Notes under the pieces: model-generated
The model's input: only the letters and a program-made list of their open reading frames with translations
What the model was told of the DNA's origin: nothing
Database searches by the model: none
Part shown: piece by piece, positions 41,065 through 49,120 of the stretch
How the letters are laid out: each line of letters opens with the position of its first letter
Position numbering within the stretch: position 1 is the stretch's first letter
Made by a program: the position numbers and the translations under genes
Assembly (NCBI RefSeq): GCF_026239735.1
Contig: NZ_JAPIVT010000019.1
Span: 59,705 to 123,704 of the forward strand
Direction: 5' to 3'
DNA length: 64,000 bases
Origin: Pedobacter sp. MC2016-05
Lineage (GTDB): Bacteria > Bacteroidota > Bacteroidia > Sphingobacteriales > Sphingobacteriaceae

Positions 41065-43254
41065 ATGGACGTGAAAAAGTCGTTATTTGATAACCTACAA
41101 AATTTCTTTGGGTTTGATAATTTCAAAGGTGATCAGGAGTCGATCATAACAAATATATTAGAAGGCAATAATACTTTCGTTATTATGCCAACCGGCGGAG
41201 GAAAGTCTATTTGCTATCAATTGCCAGCATTAATGAGCGAAGGAACGGCGATTGTAATTTCTCCTCTAATTGCATTAATGAAAAACCAGGTGGATCAATT
41301 AAGGGCATTTGGTGGAAATGATAGTATCGCACACTTTCTTAACTCATCTTTAAATAAGTCTGAAATTACACAAGTTAAGTCTGATCTTTTAAGTGGCCAG
41401 ACGAAGTTGTTATATGTTGCGCCAGAATCGCTGGCTAAGCAAGATAATATTGAGTTCCTTAATTTAATAAAGATCTCTTTTGTCGCGGTTGATGAAGCGC
41501 ATTGTATATCGGAATGGGGTCATGATTTCAGACCTGAATACCGTAAAATAAAGCAGGTGATTGCAGGCTTGGGCAATAATATTCCTATTATAGCTTTAAC
41601 AGCTACTGCCACACCGAAGGTTCAGCAAGATATTATGAAAAACCTTGGCATGACCGAGGCTACACTATTTAAATCGTCATTTAATAGGCCCAACTTATTT
41701 TATGAAATCCGCCCAAAAAGGGATATCACTAAAGAAATCATAAAGTATATTAAATCTAATCCAGGGAAATCAGGGATCATTTATTGTCTCAGTCGAAAAA
41801 AAGTAGAAGAAGTTGCAGAAGCGCTAAACCTTAATGGAATTAGTGCTTTGCCATATCATGCTGGTTTAGAACCGAAAATTAGAGCTGAAACACAAGATCG
41901 CTTTTTGATGGAAGATGCAGAGGTGATTGTAGCGACAATTGCTTTTGGTATGGGGATAGATAAACCTGACGTTCGTTTCGTTATCCATCATGATGTTCCT
42001 AAAAGTATGGAGGGTTATTACCAGGAAACTGGTAGAGCTGGCCGTGATGGTGGCGAAGGAGTTTGTATTGCTTTCTACGCTCAAAAAGACGTAGATAAGC
42101 TGGCTAAATTTATGAAAGATAAGCCAGTTTCTGAACGCGAAATTGGTACACAAATTTTAAAAGAAGTTATTGATTATGCTGAATCTGGCGTTTGCCGGCG
42201 TAAGCAGATACTTCATTATTTTGGAGAAAATTTTAATGAAACAGGTTGCAATTGCATGTGCGATAACTGCAAAAAACCTAAAAAACAATTTGATGCGGAA
42301 GACCAGCTATCAACCTTGTTAAAATTCATCGAAAAAACAGGCGAGAAGTTTGACGATGCGCATTTACTAAACGTTTTTTTGGGCTTGGAAACTGCACAAA
42401 CCATTGCTTATGAGCATAGCAAAGTTCCGGAATTTGGAATCGGTAAAGAAGAAGGAATTCTGTTTTGGAAATCAGTTATCCGGCAGGCCGTTCTAAATAA
42501 TTACCTTTTTAAGGATATTGATAATTACGGTTTATTAAAGCTAACTAAACAAGGAAGAGACTTTATTATCAATCCTTACAGCTTGAAATTCATCTTAAAT
42601 GAGCCGATTGAAACGGGCGCAGATGATGATGATGATGATGTAAAACAAGGTCCTGGAGCCTTAGATACCCACTTGTTACAGCTGCTAAAAGATTTACGTA
42701 AAAAAATTGCCAAGCAAAAAAGTGTTCCACCCTTTGTTGTTTTTCAAGATCCATCTTTGGAGGAAATGTGTACGCATTATCCAATTACAATGGAAGAAAT
42801 TCGTCAAATACACGGTGTTGGCTCTGGTAAAGCAATGAAATTTGGTAGCCCTTTTATTGAGTTAATTAAGAAATATGTAGAAGATAACGACATTGAGCGA
42901 CCAATTGATTTGATTATTAAGACTCAAGCCAATAAATCGCAAATGAAAGTTTCTATTATTCAAAATATCGATAGACAGATTGGTTTAGAAGATATTGCAG
43001 ATTCAAAAGGAATTACTTACGAAGAAATTTTAAAAGAGGTAGAATCAATCGTAAACTCAGGTACCAAACTTAATTTAAACTATTTTATTGATGAAGTCAT
43101 TGATGATGATAGACAAGATGAGGTTTTTGATTACTTCCGTGCTGCCGAAAGCGATTCGATCGATGAAGCACTTAACGAACTTGGCGAAACTGACTATACC
43201 CGCGAAGAAATCCAATTGATGCGAATAAAATTCATGTCAGAACTAGGGAACTAA
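41065..43254 (+). CDS. recQ: ATP-dependent DNA helicase RecQ
   Basis: A 729-residue 3'-5' helicase of the RecQ family, acting in recombination and repair. It has the RecQ motif 0 (FKGDQESIITNI), Walker A MPTGGGKS, DEAH box (VDEAHCISEWGHDFRPEY), motif III TATATP, motif VI (QETGRAGRDG), the zinc-binding Cys block (VCRRK to CMCDNC) and an HRDC domain (about 540-610). A run of Asp (ADDDDDDVK) in the linker before HRDC is encoded by GAT repeats. ATG at 41065 is chosen; the in-frame TTG at 41026 adds 13 residues before the conserved start and lies in a possible promoter. Confidence 0.95.
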   Translation: MDVKKSLFDNLQNFFGFDNFKGDQESIITNILEGNNTFVIMPTGGGKSICYQLPALMSEGTAIVISPLIALMKNQVDQLRAFGGNDSIAHFLNSSLNKSEITQVKSDLLSGQTKLLYVAPESLAKQDNIEFLNLIKISFVAVDEAHCISEWGHDFRPEYRKIKQVIAGLGNNIPIIALTATATPKVQQDIMKNLGMTEATLFKSSFNRPNLFYEIRPKRDITKEIIKYIKSNPGKSGIIYCLSRKKVEEVAEALNLNGISALPYHAGLEPKIRAETQDRFLMEDAEVIVATIAFGMGIDKPDVRFVIHHDVPKSMEGYYQETGRAGRDGGEGVCIAFYAQKDVDKLAKFMKDKPVSEREIGTQILKEVIDYAESGVCRRKQILHYFGENFNETGCNCMCDNCKKPKKQFDAEDQLSTLLKFIEKTGEKFDDAHLLNVFLGLETAQTIAYEHSKVPEFGIGKEEGILFWKSVIRQAVLNNYLFKDIDNYGLLKLTKQGRDFIINPYSLKFILNEPIETGADDDDDDVKQGPGALDTHLLQLLKDLRKKIAKQKSVPPFVVFQDPSLEEMCTHYPITMEEIRQIHGVGSGKAMKFGSPFIELIKKYVEDNDIERPIDLIIKTQANKSQMKVSIIQNIDRQIGLEDIADSKGITYEEILKEVESIVNSGTKLNLNYFIDEVIDDDRQDEVFDYFRAAESDSIDEALNELGETDYTREEIQLMRIKFMSELGN

Positions 43255-43257
43255 AAT

Positions 43258-43336
43258 TAGATTTGAGATAAAGAGACTAGATTTTAGACTGTTTACGTCT
43301 GAAATCTCAAATCTCAAATCTCAAGTCTTAAATCTC
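43258..43336. repeat. 7-bp tandem repeat and hairpin directly upstream of kdsA
   Basis: Right arm: five heptamers, AAATCTC at 43302, 43309, 43316 and 43330, and a degenerate AAGTCTT at 43323, ending four bases before the kdsA ATG. Left arm 43258-43289 is the complementary purine-rich form (TTAGATTTGAGAT). AGATTTTAGAC (43279-43289) pairs with GTCTGAAATCT (43297-43307). Related words occur at 50022-50080. Confidence 0.75.
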
Positions 43337-43340
43337 AATT

Positions 43341-44153
43341 ATGCTAAACTATTTAGATAAAATAAAAAATACAGAATCCGGAAATTTCTTTTTGATGGCT
43401 GGTCCATGTGCAATAGAAGGTGAAGATATCGCCATGCGTATTGCTGAAAAGATTATTACGATAACAGCTAAACTTAAAATCCCTTACATCTTCAAGGGTT
43501 CTTATCGCAAAGCAAATAGGAGCAAAGGCAGCTCTTTTACAGGGATTGGCGATGAAAAAGCCCTAAGAATTTTGGAGCGTATTGGTCGCGAATTTGGCGT
43601 GCCTACCGTTACAGATATTCACGAAAGTGGTGAGGCTGCAATGGCTGCTGCATATGTAGACGTGTTGCAAATCCCAGCTTTTTTGTGTCGCCAGACTGAC
43701 TTGTTAATTGCTGCTGCCGAAACTGGCAAAGTAGTTAATGTAAAAAAGGGACAATTTCTTTCTGCTGGTTCTATGAAATTTGCAGTTGAAAAAGTGCGGG
43801 AAGCCGGCAACGAAAAAGTAATTTTAACGGACAGGGGAAATACTTTTGGCTACCAGGATTTAATTGTTGATTATCGGGGTTTACCCGAAATGCAAAGCTT
43901 CGGTGTTCCCGTTGTGATGGATTGTACGCATTCGTTACAGCAACCAAATCAAGCGAGTGGTGTAACCGGAGGTAAACCCGAATTAATTTTAACCATTGCT
44001 AAAGCTGCCATTGCAGTTGGTGCAGATGGCTTGTTTATCGAAACTCACCCAGATCCAGCAAATGCGAAATCAGATGGTGCTAATATGTTGCATTTGGATT
44101 TATTGGAAGAAACTTTAACCAGGTTAATCCGGATTAGGCAGGCTATTCTTTAA
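43341..44153 (+). CDS. kdsA: 3-deoxy-8-phosphooctulonate synthase KdsA
   Basis: A 270-residue enzyme joining phosphoenolpyruvate and arabinose 5-phosphate to Kdo 8-phosphate for lipopolysaccharide. Landmarks: FFLMAGPCAIEGEDIAMRI, KGSYRKANRSKGSSFTG (PEP and phosphate contacts), VPTVTDIHESGEAAMAA, IPAFLCRQTDLL and NVKKGQFLS. Its upstream region is a tandem repeat that reaches the start codon. It is followed two bases later by a DUF2071 gene, so that gene is probably cotranscribed. The KdsA substrate is made by KdsD encoded 2 kb upstream. Confidence 0.95.
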   Translation: MLNYLDKIKNTESGNFFLMAGPCAIEGEDIAMRIAEKIITITAKLKIPYIFKGSYRKANRSKGSSFTGIGDEKALRILERIGREFGVPTVTDIHESGEAAMAAAYVDVLQIPAFLCRQTDLLIAAAETGKVVNVKKGQFLSAGSMKFAVEKVREAGNEKVILTDRGNTFGYQDLIVDYRGLPEMQSFGVPVVMDCTHSLQQPNQASGVTGGKPELILTIAKAAIAVGADGLFIETHPDPANAKSDGANMLHLDLLEETLTRLIRIRQAIL

Positions 44154-44155
44154 AA

Positions 44156-44872
44156 ATGACAAACTCAAAGGTATTTCTTACTGCCGAATGGCGAAAACTT
44201 GCTTTGGCACAATATACTGTAGATAAGGCTGTGCTTTTGAAATACCTGCCGCCCAATACAGAATTTGATGATTGGCAAGGCAAATACTATGTGAGCTTAG
44301 TTGGTTTTATGTTCGTAGATGTAAAATTAAGGGGCTTTAATATCCCGTTTCATACTAATTTTGAGGAAGTTAATCTTCGCTTTTACGTTAAATACAAAGA
44401 TGGTGATGAGTGGAAGAGGGGCGTTGTTTTTATAAAAGAAATTGTGCCGTTGCCAGCCATCACCTTTGTGGCAAATACAGTTTACAAAGAGAACTACCAA
44501 ACCTTGCCGATGAAACATGTTTGGATTGAGCAGGAACATCAAATCGAAGTGGATTATCTTTGGAAGAACAAAACCTGGAATAAATTTTCTGTTACCGCTT
44601 CATCAAAAGCTCAGGAAATTGCTGTGGGCAGCGAAGAAGAATTCATTACCGAACATTATTGGGGATATACCAAGATTGGATTAAATAGAACTTCTGAATA
44701 TGGCGTAGAACATCCACGCTGGGAAGCTTACCCAGTTAAACAATACAAAATTGAAGTTGATTTTGGGATTAATTACGGAAGTGATTTCGCTTTTCTTAAC
44801 CATGCTGAACCAGATTCAGTAATGCTCGCAGAAGGCTCAGAAATTAGGGTTTTGAAAGGGAAGAAGTTTTAG
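44156..44872 (+). CDS. DUF2071 (YqjF-like) protein
   Basis: A 238-residue protein whose sequence matches the DUF2071/YqjF family: EWRKLALAQYTVDKAVLLKYLPPNTEFDDW, YVSLVGFMF, VNLRFYVKYKDGDEWKRGVVFIKEIVP and HYWGYTKIG. The family has no known activity; its fold resembles acetoacetate decarboxylase. It is separated from kdsA by two bases, though the biology connecting them is unclear. It has no signal peptide. Confidence 0.85.
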   Translation: MTNSKVFLTAEWRKLALAQYTVDKAVLLKYLPPNTEFDDWQGKYYVSLVGFMFVDVKLRGFNIPFHTNFEEVNLRFYVKYKDGDEWKRGVVFIKEIVPLPAITFVANTVYKENYQTLPMKHVWIEQEHQIEVDYLWKNKTWNKFSVTASSKAQEIAVGSEEEFITEHYWGYTKIGLNRTSEYGVEHPRWEAYPVKQYKIEVDFGINYGSDFAFLNHAEPDSVMLAEGSEIRVLKGKKF

Positions 44873-44913
44873 CAGTAATAGTATTTTCATAGGCTAGTTC
44901 GCTATAAACCGGT

Positions 44914-45062
44914 CGTCATTGCGAGAAACTATTTTTAATAGTTTCGAGGCAATCTCACTTGATAAAATAATGCCACAAATGGGATTGTGGCAAACGCACT
45001 TCGCTGTAGGTTCAATCGGTGAAAAGTCGATTTCGCCAGCCTGCCGCAGGCAGGCAATGACG
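44914..45062. repeat. Dispersed inverted-repeat element (REP/MITE-like)
   Basis: A 149-base element in the 286-base gap between the DUF2071 and PorE-like genes. Its ends CGTCATTGC (44914-44922) and GCAATGACG (45054-45062) are perfect inverted repeats, and GAGGCAATCTC lies inside. An inner palindrome GCCTGCCGCAGGCAGGC precedes the right end. Sequences of this type (CGTCATTGCGAG ... GCAATCTC) recur in intergenic regions of many Bacteroidota. No coding frame. Confidence 0.75.
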
Positions 45063-45158
45063 AAAAGTTAAAAACGTAAATGGTAGTGTAGCAAAAAATC
45101 TTTTGAAGAACAACGCATGCCTTTTACTAATCCAAGACAAGTTGTTTTCTATTAAAAA

Positions 45159-47045
45159 TTAAATTTTAGTTATCAAAAATGATGTTCTTCTATTGCTTTT
45201 TCGCCCAAGCTCGGTTTTATTATCTGCAATTGGTTTATTTGCCCCAAAACCTTTAAACGTGAGTCTTTTGGCTTCAATATTGTTTTTCAATAAATATTCG
45301 TAAACAGCATTTGCTCTATTAAACGATAACTTTTCGTTCAATTTATCATCGCCTATATTATCTGTATGACCTTGAATTTCGATATCTACCGTTGGATTTT
45401 GAGTTAAGAACTCAATTAATAAATCGAGTTCTCTAATTGATGCCGGCAAAAGATTGTACTTATTAGTGTCGAAGAAAATATTTCTCAAAGTTACATTGCC
45501 ACCTTGTTTAATTTTTTCGATGTAGACTTCTATTTGGAAGGGCTTGTTGATATCGCCAGCCTTTAATTCAAAGTTTTCAGAATAAAACAAATAACCCTCT
45601 GCATTAACATTGAAAAGATAATTACTTCCGATAGGCATAACAGCTAGAAACTGACCGGTTTCGGGATCGGTATAGTCATCAAAAACTGTATTGTTTGATT
45701 TTAAATCGATAACCTGAACATTGCTTTCTATCGTTTTCTTGGTGTCCTTATCTCTCACTATTCCTTTTACATAAGAAACTTTCATTGGTTTCGCAATTTC
45801 CGGCAAACCGAAACTATAAATGTCCTGACCACCGAAGCCATCTTTTAAGTTAGAGGAAAACATTCCCGTATTTCCATCAGCACTAACAATTAAACCGCTC
45901 TCATCATCAAATGAATTTATCGGATAGCCGATATTAACAGGTTTTTGAAACTTTCCTCCAACATCCATTCTGCTGTAGTAAATATCTTTGTTTCCAAAGC
46001 CTGGCCATCCATCTGAGGAAAAGTAAAGAGTCTTTCCATCAGCGTGTAGGAAGGGGGTGTTTTCATCGTAAATTGTATTTATTTCAGGACCAAGATTTAT
46101 AGCAGGTCCCCATTTGGCATCATCAGTAATAGTGCTTTTCCAGATATCGTAGCCTCCCGAACCGCCGGGACGGTTGCTGATGAAATATAATGTTCTACCA
46201 TCTGGACTAATTGCAGGTTGCGACTCCCAATACTCAGAATTTACAGGTTTGCCAATATTATACGGTTCGCCCCAATCTTTGCCTTCTCGGTGAGAAACGT
46301 AAATATCACATCGACCCAGCCCATCTGGGCGATTACATCCCGTAAAAAATAAATATTTTCCATCTGGAGATATCGTTTGAGCGCCTTCATTGTATCTGGT
46401 CGTATTAATGTTGGCTGATAAAGGCGTAGCTAAATTCCATGAATTATTCTTGAATTGAGAAGTCCAAAAGTCTTCATTCCCATTCATCAGGCGAGTAAAC
46501 ACTAATGTTTCTCCATCGGCTGTTAAAGCAGGGAAATACTCTGAATCGTTTGTATTAACGCCATTTCCTAGGTTAGCTGGTGCGTACTTAACAGGCTTCT
46601 TAATTTCAAGGGATGCAAAATCACAGTCCATTAAGTATTTCCTTGCTCGTTTTGCCCGGTCAGAAAAATTATCTAATAATAAGAATTCATTAAAATGTTT
46701 TTTTGCCTGATCATATTCTTGTGTGGCAAATTCCATCTCGGCTAAGCCATACATCACTTCGGGAGCTACATTTTTATTGATCAGTAACGCTTTTTGGTAA
46801 GCGGCTTTAGCATCTGAATATCTCTTTTGCGCTTTGTAAACGCCGCCGAGTAAGGCGAATGCATTTTGAAATAGGGGATCTGCCTCAACAGCACTTTTCA
46901 AAACTTGCTCGGCAGATGCATAATCTAATTTCTCAATGTATGGTCCTGCCTTTTCGAAAAAAGTTTGTGCTTTTCTGTTAGGTGAACTTTGAGCATAACA
47001 GGAAACAACTGTTATACTAAAGAATAAGAGAAACCAGTATTTCAT
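45159..47045 (-). CDS. PorE-like OmpA-family protein with TPR and propeller
   Basis: A 628-residue exported protein with domains in this order: signal peptide or lipobox (VVSC, Cys 16), TPR repeats (about 25-150), a beta-propeller of PD40/WD40-like repeats (DSEYFPALTADGETLVFTR, SPDGKYLFFTG, SPDGRTLYFISNRPGG, about 160-430), a carboxypeptidase-like regulatory domain (about 435-510) and a C-terminal OmpA peptidoglycan-binding domain (VDIEIQGHTDNIGDDKLNEKLS). This order is that of PorE, a component associated with the type IX secretion system. No other type IX gene is in the window, so an identification as PorE is tentative; paralogues with this architecture are common. Confidence 0.85.
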   Translation of the reverse strand: MKYWFLLFFSITVVSCYAQSSPNRKAQTFFEKAGPYIEKLDYASAEQVLKSAVEADPLFQNAFALLGGVYKAQKRYSDAKAAYQKALLINKNVAPEVMYGLAEMEFATQEYDQAKKHFNEFLLLDNFSDRAKRARKYLMDCDFASLEIKKPVKYAPANLGNGVNTNDSEYFPALTADGETLVFTRLMNGNEDFWTSQFKNNSWNLATPLSANINTTRYNEGAQTISPDGKYLFFTGCNRPDGLGRCDIYVSHREGKDWGEPYNIGKPVNSEYWESQPAISPDGRTLYFISNRPGGSGGYDIWKSTITDDAKWGPAINLGPEINTIYDENTPFLHADGKTLYFSSDGWPGFGNKDIYYSRMDVGGKFQKPVNIGYPINSFDDESGLIVSADGNTGMFSSNLKDGFGGQDIYSFGLPEIAKPMKVSYVKGIVRDKDTKKTIESNVQVIDLKSNNTVFDDYTDPETGQFLAVMPIGSNYLFNVNAEGYLFYSENFELKAGDINKPFQIEVYIEKIKQGGNVTLRNIFFDTNKYNLLPASIRELDLLIEFLTQNPTVDIEIQGHTDNIGDDKLNEKLSFNRANAVYEYLLKNNIEAKRLTFKGFGANKPIADNKTELGRKSNRRTSFLITKI

Positions 47046-47083
47046 TACATCAACATTTGGTGATCAAAGCTAATGTAGACTAT

Positions 47084-47707
47084 TTAAGGAATATTTAAAA
47101 ATTTATGCGTTTGCAAAGAGATCTCCCATTTTGGGTTAGCCATTACGTACTCGATAATCATCGGGGTAATTTCCTTAGATTTTGACCACTCTGGCTGAAG
47201 ATAAAGCTTACAGGTTGGCGATACCATTGCCGCATATTCCTCTGCCCATTTAAAATCACTTTTATTAAAAACAATAACTTTCAACTCGTGGGCGAAAGGG
47301 GTAATATAGGGTCTGGGTGCTTTAAATTTCTTTGGTGATAAACAGATCCAATCCCAATGACCTGAAAGAGGATAAGCACCCGAAGTTTCAATAAATGTTA
47401 AGATACCTCTATCTCTAAGTTTTTGAGTGAGGTAGTCAAGATTATAAATAAGTGGTTCACCGCCAGTAATTACCACAGCTTTGCCCGGGAATTTATCTGC
47501 ATTTTCTACAATTACATCAGCCGGAGTTAAGGGATGCATTTCAGCGTCCCAGCTTTCTTTCACATCACACCAGTGGCAACCTACATCACAACCACCTAAG
47601 CGGATAAAATAAGCTGCTTTTCCGGTGTTGAATCCTTCGCCCTGTATCGTATAGAACTCTTCCATTAAAGGAAGTAATGTGCCGTCTTCTGGTATATCTT
47701 GTTTCAT
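47084..47707 (-). CDS. queE: 7-carboxy-7-deazaguanine synthase QueE
   Basis: A 207-residue radical SAM enzyme of queuosine biosynthesis, converting carboxytetrahydropterin to 7-carboxy-7-deazaguanine. It shows the early block EEFYTIQGEGFNTGKAAYFIRLGGC and the cluster-binding C-x3-C-x2-C (Cys 40, 44, 47), then VITGGEPLI and LSPKKFKAPRP. No queC or queD is adjacent; the pathway must be dispersed. It lies just upstream of the PorE-like gene on the same strand (38-base gap). Confidence 0.92.
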   Translation of the reverse strand: MKQDIPEDGTLLPLMEEFYTIQGEGFNTGKAAYFIRLGGCDVGCHWCDVKESWDAEMHPLTPADVIVENADKFPGKAVVITGGEPLIYNLDYLTQKLRDRGILTFIETSGAYPLSGHWDWICLSPKKFKAPRPYITPFAHELKVIVFNKSDFKWAEEYAAMVSPTCKLYLQPEWSKSKEITPMIIEYVMANPKWEISLQTHKFLNIP

Positions 47708-47813
47708 TTTTGAGGATGCAAATATCTTAAAAAAATACGGTCTAGCAGTTCCTCTTTTAAAAATTAATGTAAAGATGAAATAAGACTGATATTTAAATAG
47801 TTATTTTAGCTGT

Positions 47814-48149
47814 ATGAAGTGGTTCAAAGCGCTAAATATTAATCAAATCCCGAATGCCAATTCAATAAAGACGCTTGAGGTTAATGGCAAACAACTCTGC
47901 GTAATCAATAATGAAGAAAAAATTGTGGTAACCCAATCTTCTTGCCCACATGCTGGCGGTCACTTTTCTGGTGGTTGGTGCAAAAATGGAAATCTGATCT
48001 GTCCGATACATCGCTATGAATACAGTTTGGAAACCGGAAGAGGTGCAGAGGGTCAGGGCGATTATATTGACATTTATCCAAGTGAGTTAAGAGAAGATGG
48101 CTTGTATGTTGGTTTTGAAGAAGGCTGGTGGAGTAAGCTTTGGGGATAA
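47814..48149 (+). CDS. Rieske-type 2Fe-2S protein
   Basis: A 111-residue Rieske-type ferredoxin. The 2Fe-2S ligands are visible as CPH (Cys 44, His 46) and CPIH (Cys 63, His 66), with the loop SSCPHAGGHFSGGWCKNGNLICPIHRYEYSL. It has no membrane anchor. Such small proteins supply electrons to oxygenases; no oxygenase gene lies next to it. TATTTTAG stands four bases before the ATG, a possible promoter box. A 145-bp inverted-repeat element follows its stop codon. Confidence 0.88.
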   Translation: MKWFKALNINQIPNANSIKTLEVNGKQLCVINNEEKIVVTQSSCPHAGGHFSGGWCKNGNLICPIHRYEYSLETGRGAEGQGDYIDIYPSELREDGLYVGFEEGWWSKLWG

Positions 48150-48150
48150 G

Positions 48151-48295
48151 TTTAACCACAGATTAAAAAGGATGTACACAGATAGAGTTAAGCAAAAATA
48201 TTAGCCACCGAAACTTTAATGAATAGAAACGAACTTAACTTCTGTGTTTTCGTTGCTAACAAATCTGTTTTTATCTTTGTCCATCTGTGGTTAAA
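48151..48295. repeat. Inverted-repeat element (TTTAACCACAGAT family)
   Basis: TTTAACCACAGAT (48151-48163) and its exact complement ATCTGTGGTTAAA (48283-48295) bound a 145-base A+T-rich element that fills the gap between the Rieske gene and the PIN gene. The inner arms carry related words (ACACAGAT; TCTGTGTTTTC). It may end transcription from both sides. Confidence 0.7.
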
Positions 48296-48715
48296 TCAGT
48301 TTAGTAAATACCTCTTGAAAAATGATTGGCAATTTAATACTTCAATATCAGCAAAATAAAAATCTTCACTATCTTCTGTAATGATGCATTTACAATCAAC
48401 AGATTCAGCAGCATAATATTCTAATCCATCTTCAAAATCATGAATAGACTTGTTTGCAAGTGTATCTGAAACACCTTTTGATAAGTTTTCAGCAATTTTA
48501 ATATGTTGACAGAGCAAATCGATTTTCTGTTTCGCTAACAGTGATTTATGTTTTTTTTCTGCAAAGTAAAAAGCAATTGCTAGGCAAAGTGGCGAAGTAT
48601 AAACTTCAAATTTTGGATGAGATGCCAAACTTAAAATCCTTGAAGAATAAGTAAAAAGGGGATATTCTTTATTCAAAACTGAAACTAAAACGTTTGCATC
48701 TAAAAATATCTTCAT
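48296..48715 (-). CDS. PIN-domain toxin (VapC-like)
   Basis: A 139-residue PIN-domain protein, a family of Mg-dependent endoribonucleases. Acidic residues are at Asp 6 (FLDANV), Asp 93 and Asp 96 (HDFEDGLEY), and Asp 115 and 118 (TEDSEDF), as expected for the metal site. Start codon is three bases after the end of the upstream antitoxin gene, a layout typical of VapBC-type toxin-antitoxin pairs, though the antitoxin here is of the DUF6364 type. The RNA target is unknown. Confidence 0.85.
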   Translation of the reverse strand: MKIFLDANVLVSVLNKEYPLFTYSSRILSLASHPKFEVYTSPLCLAIAFYFAEKKHKSLLAKQKIDLLCQHIKIAENLSKGVSDTLANKSIHDFEDGLEYYAAESVDCKCIITEDSEDFYFADIEVLNCQSFFKRYLLN

Positions 48716-48718
48716 CGA

Positions 48719-48979
48719 TTATTTTTTAGAAGAAAAGAACTCATCTTTTGATGCTTTACGGCCAGCTTTAACGGTTTTTTTATACTCTACTTCGCCCTGT
48801 GCAACCATACTTACCCAATCAGAAATGGGGTAATCTTCTAGTGATTTATAATCACTGCAAGTAACTTGCGTTAACAAATGCTCAATTAAACGCGATAGGC
48901 TAATATTGTTATCAGCAGCATATTTTTTAGCCTTTGTTACTACGTCTTGGTTAAAGCTTAAAGTTAGTTTCGAATCCAT
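48719..48979 (-). CDS. DUF6364 antitoxin (ribbon-helix-helix type)
   Basis: An 86-residue protein: the N-terminal 40 residues (KLTLSFNQDVVTKAKKYAADNNISLSRLIEHLL) fit a ribbon-helix-helix DNA-binding motif, and the Lys-rich C-terminus (KKTVKAGRKASKDEFFSSKK) would wrap the toxin. It matches DUF6364 proteins that pair with PIN toxins. Near-perfect palindromes lie just upstream of its start, as expected for autorepression. Confidence 0.85.
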   Translation of the reverse strand: MDSKLTLSFNQDVVTKAKKYAADNNISLSRLIEHLLTQVTCSDYKSLEDYPISDWVSMVAQGEVEYKKTVKAGRKASKDEFFSSKK

Positions 48980-48982
48980 AAC

Positions 48983-49041
48983 ATTATATTTATAATCAAA
49001 TATAATTATTTTACGTATAATAAAAAATATTTACACGTAAA
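48983..49041. promoter_or_regulatory. Palindromic operator region of the toxin-antitoxin pair
   Basis: ATTATATTT (48983-48991) and AAATATAAT (48998-49006) are perfect 9-bp inverted repeats around a 6-base spacer, ending three bases before the antitoxin start. A second pair, TTTACGT (49010-49016) with ACGTAAA (49035-49041), lies just upstream. Confidence 0.6.
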
Positions 49042-49070
49042 AAAAGCAATCCATTATTTGAATTGCTTTT
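49039..49070 (-). terminator. Intrinsic terminator behind folD
   Basis: Stem AAAAGCAAT (49042-49050) with ATTGCTTTT (49062-49070) around an 11-base loop. Read on the minus strand it ends in a T run. Confidence 0.7.
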
Positions 49071-49120
49071 AATTATTTTTGAACCATGGATTTTTCGCTT
49101 TGGCGTTTAAGCTTTCAGCT

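Noticed and set aside
43302..43336. CRISPR-like array before kdsA
   Set aside because: The unit is only 7 bp with no spacers and no cas gene in the window; it is a simple tandem repeat.
44914..45062. Insertion sequence
   Set aside because: It is 149 bases long with no transposase frame; described as a dispersed repeat only.
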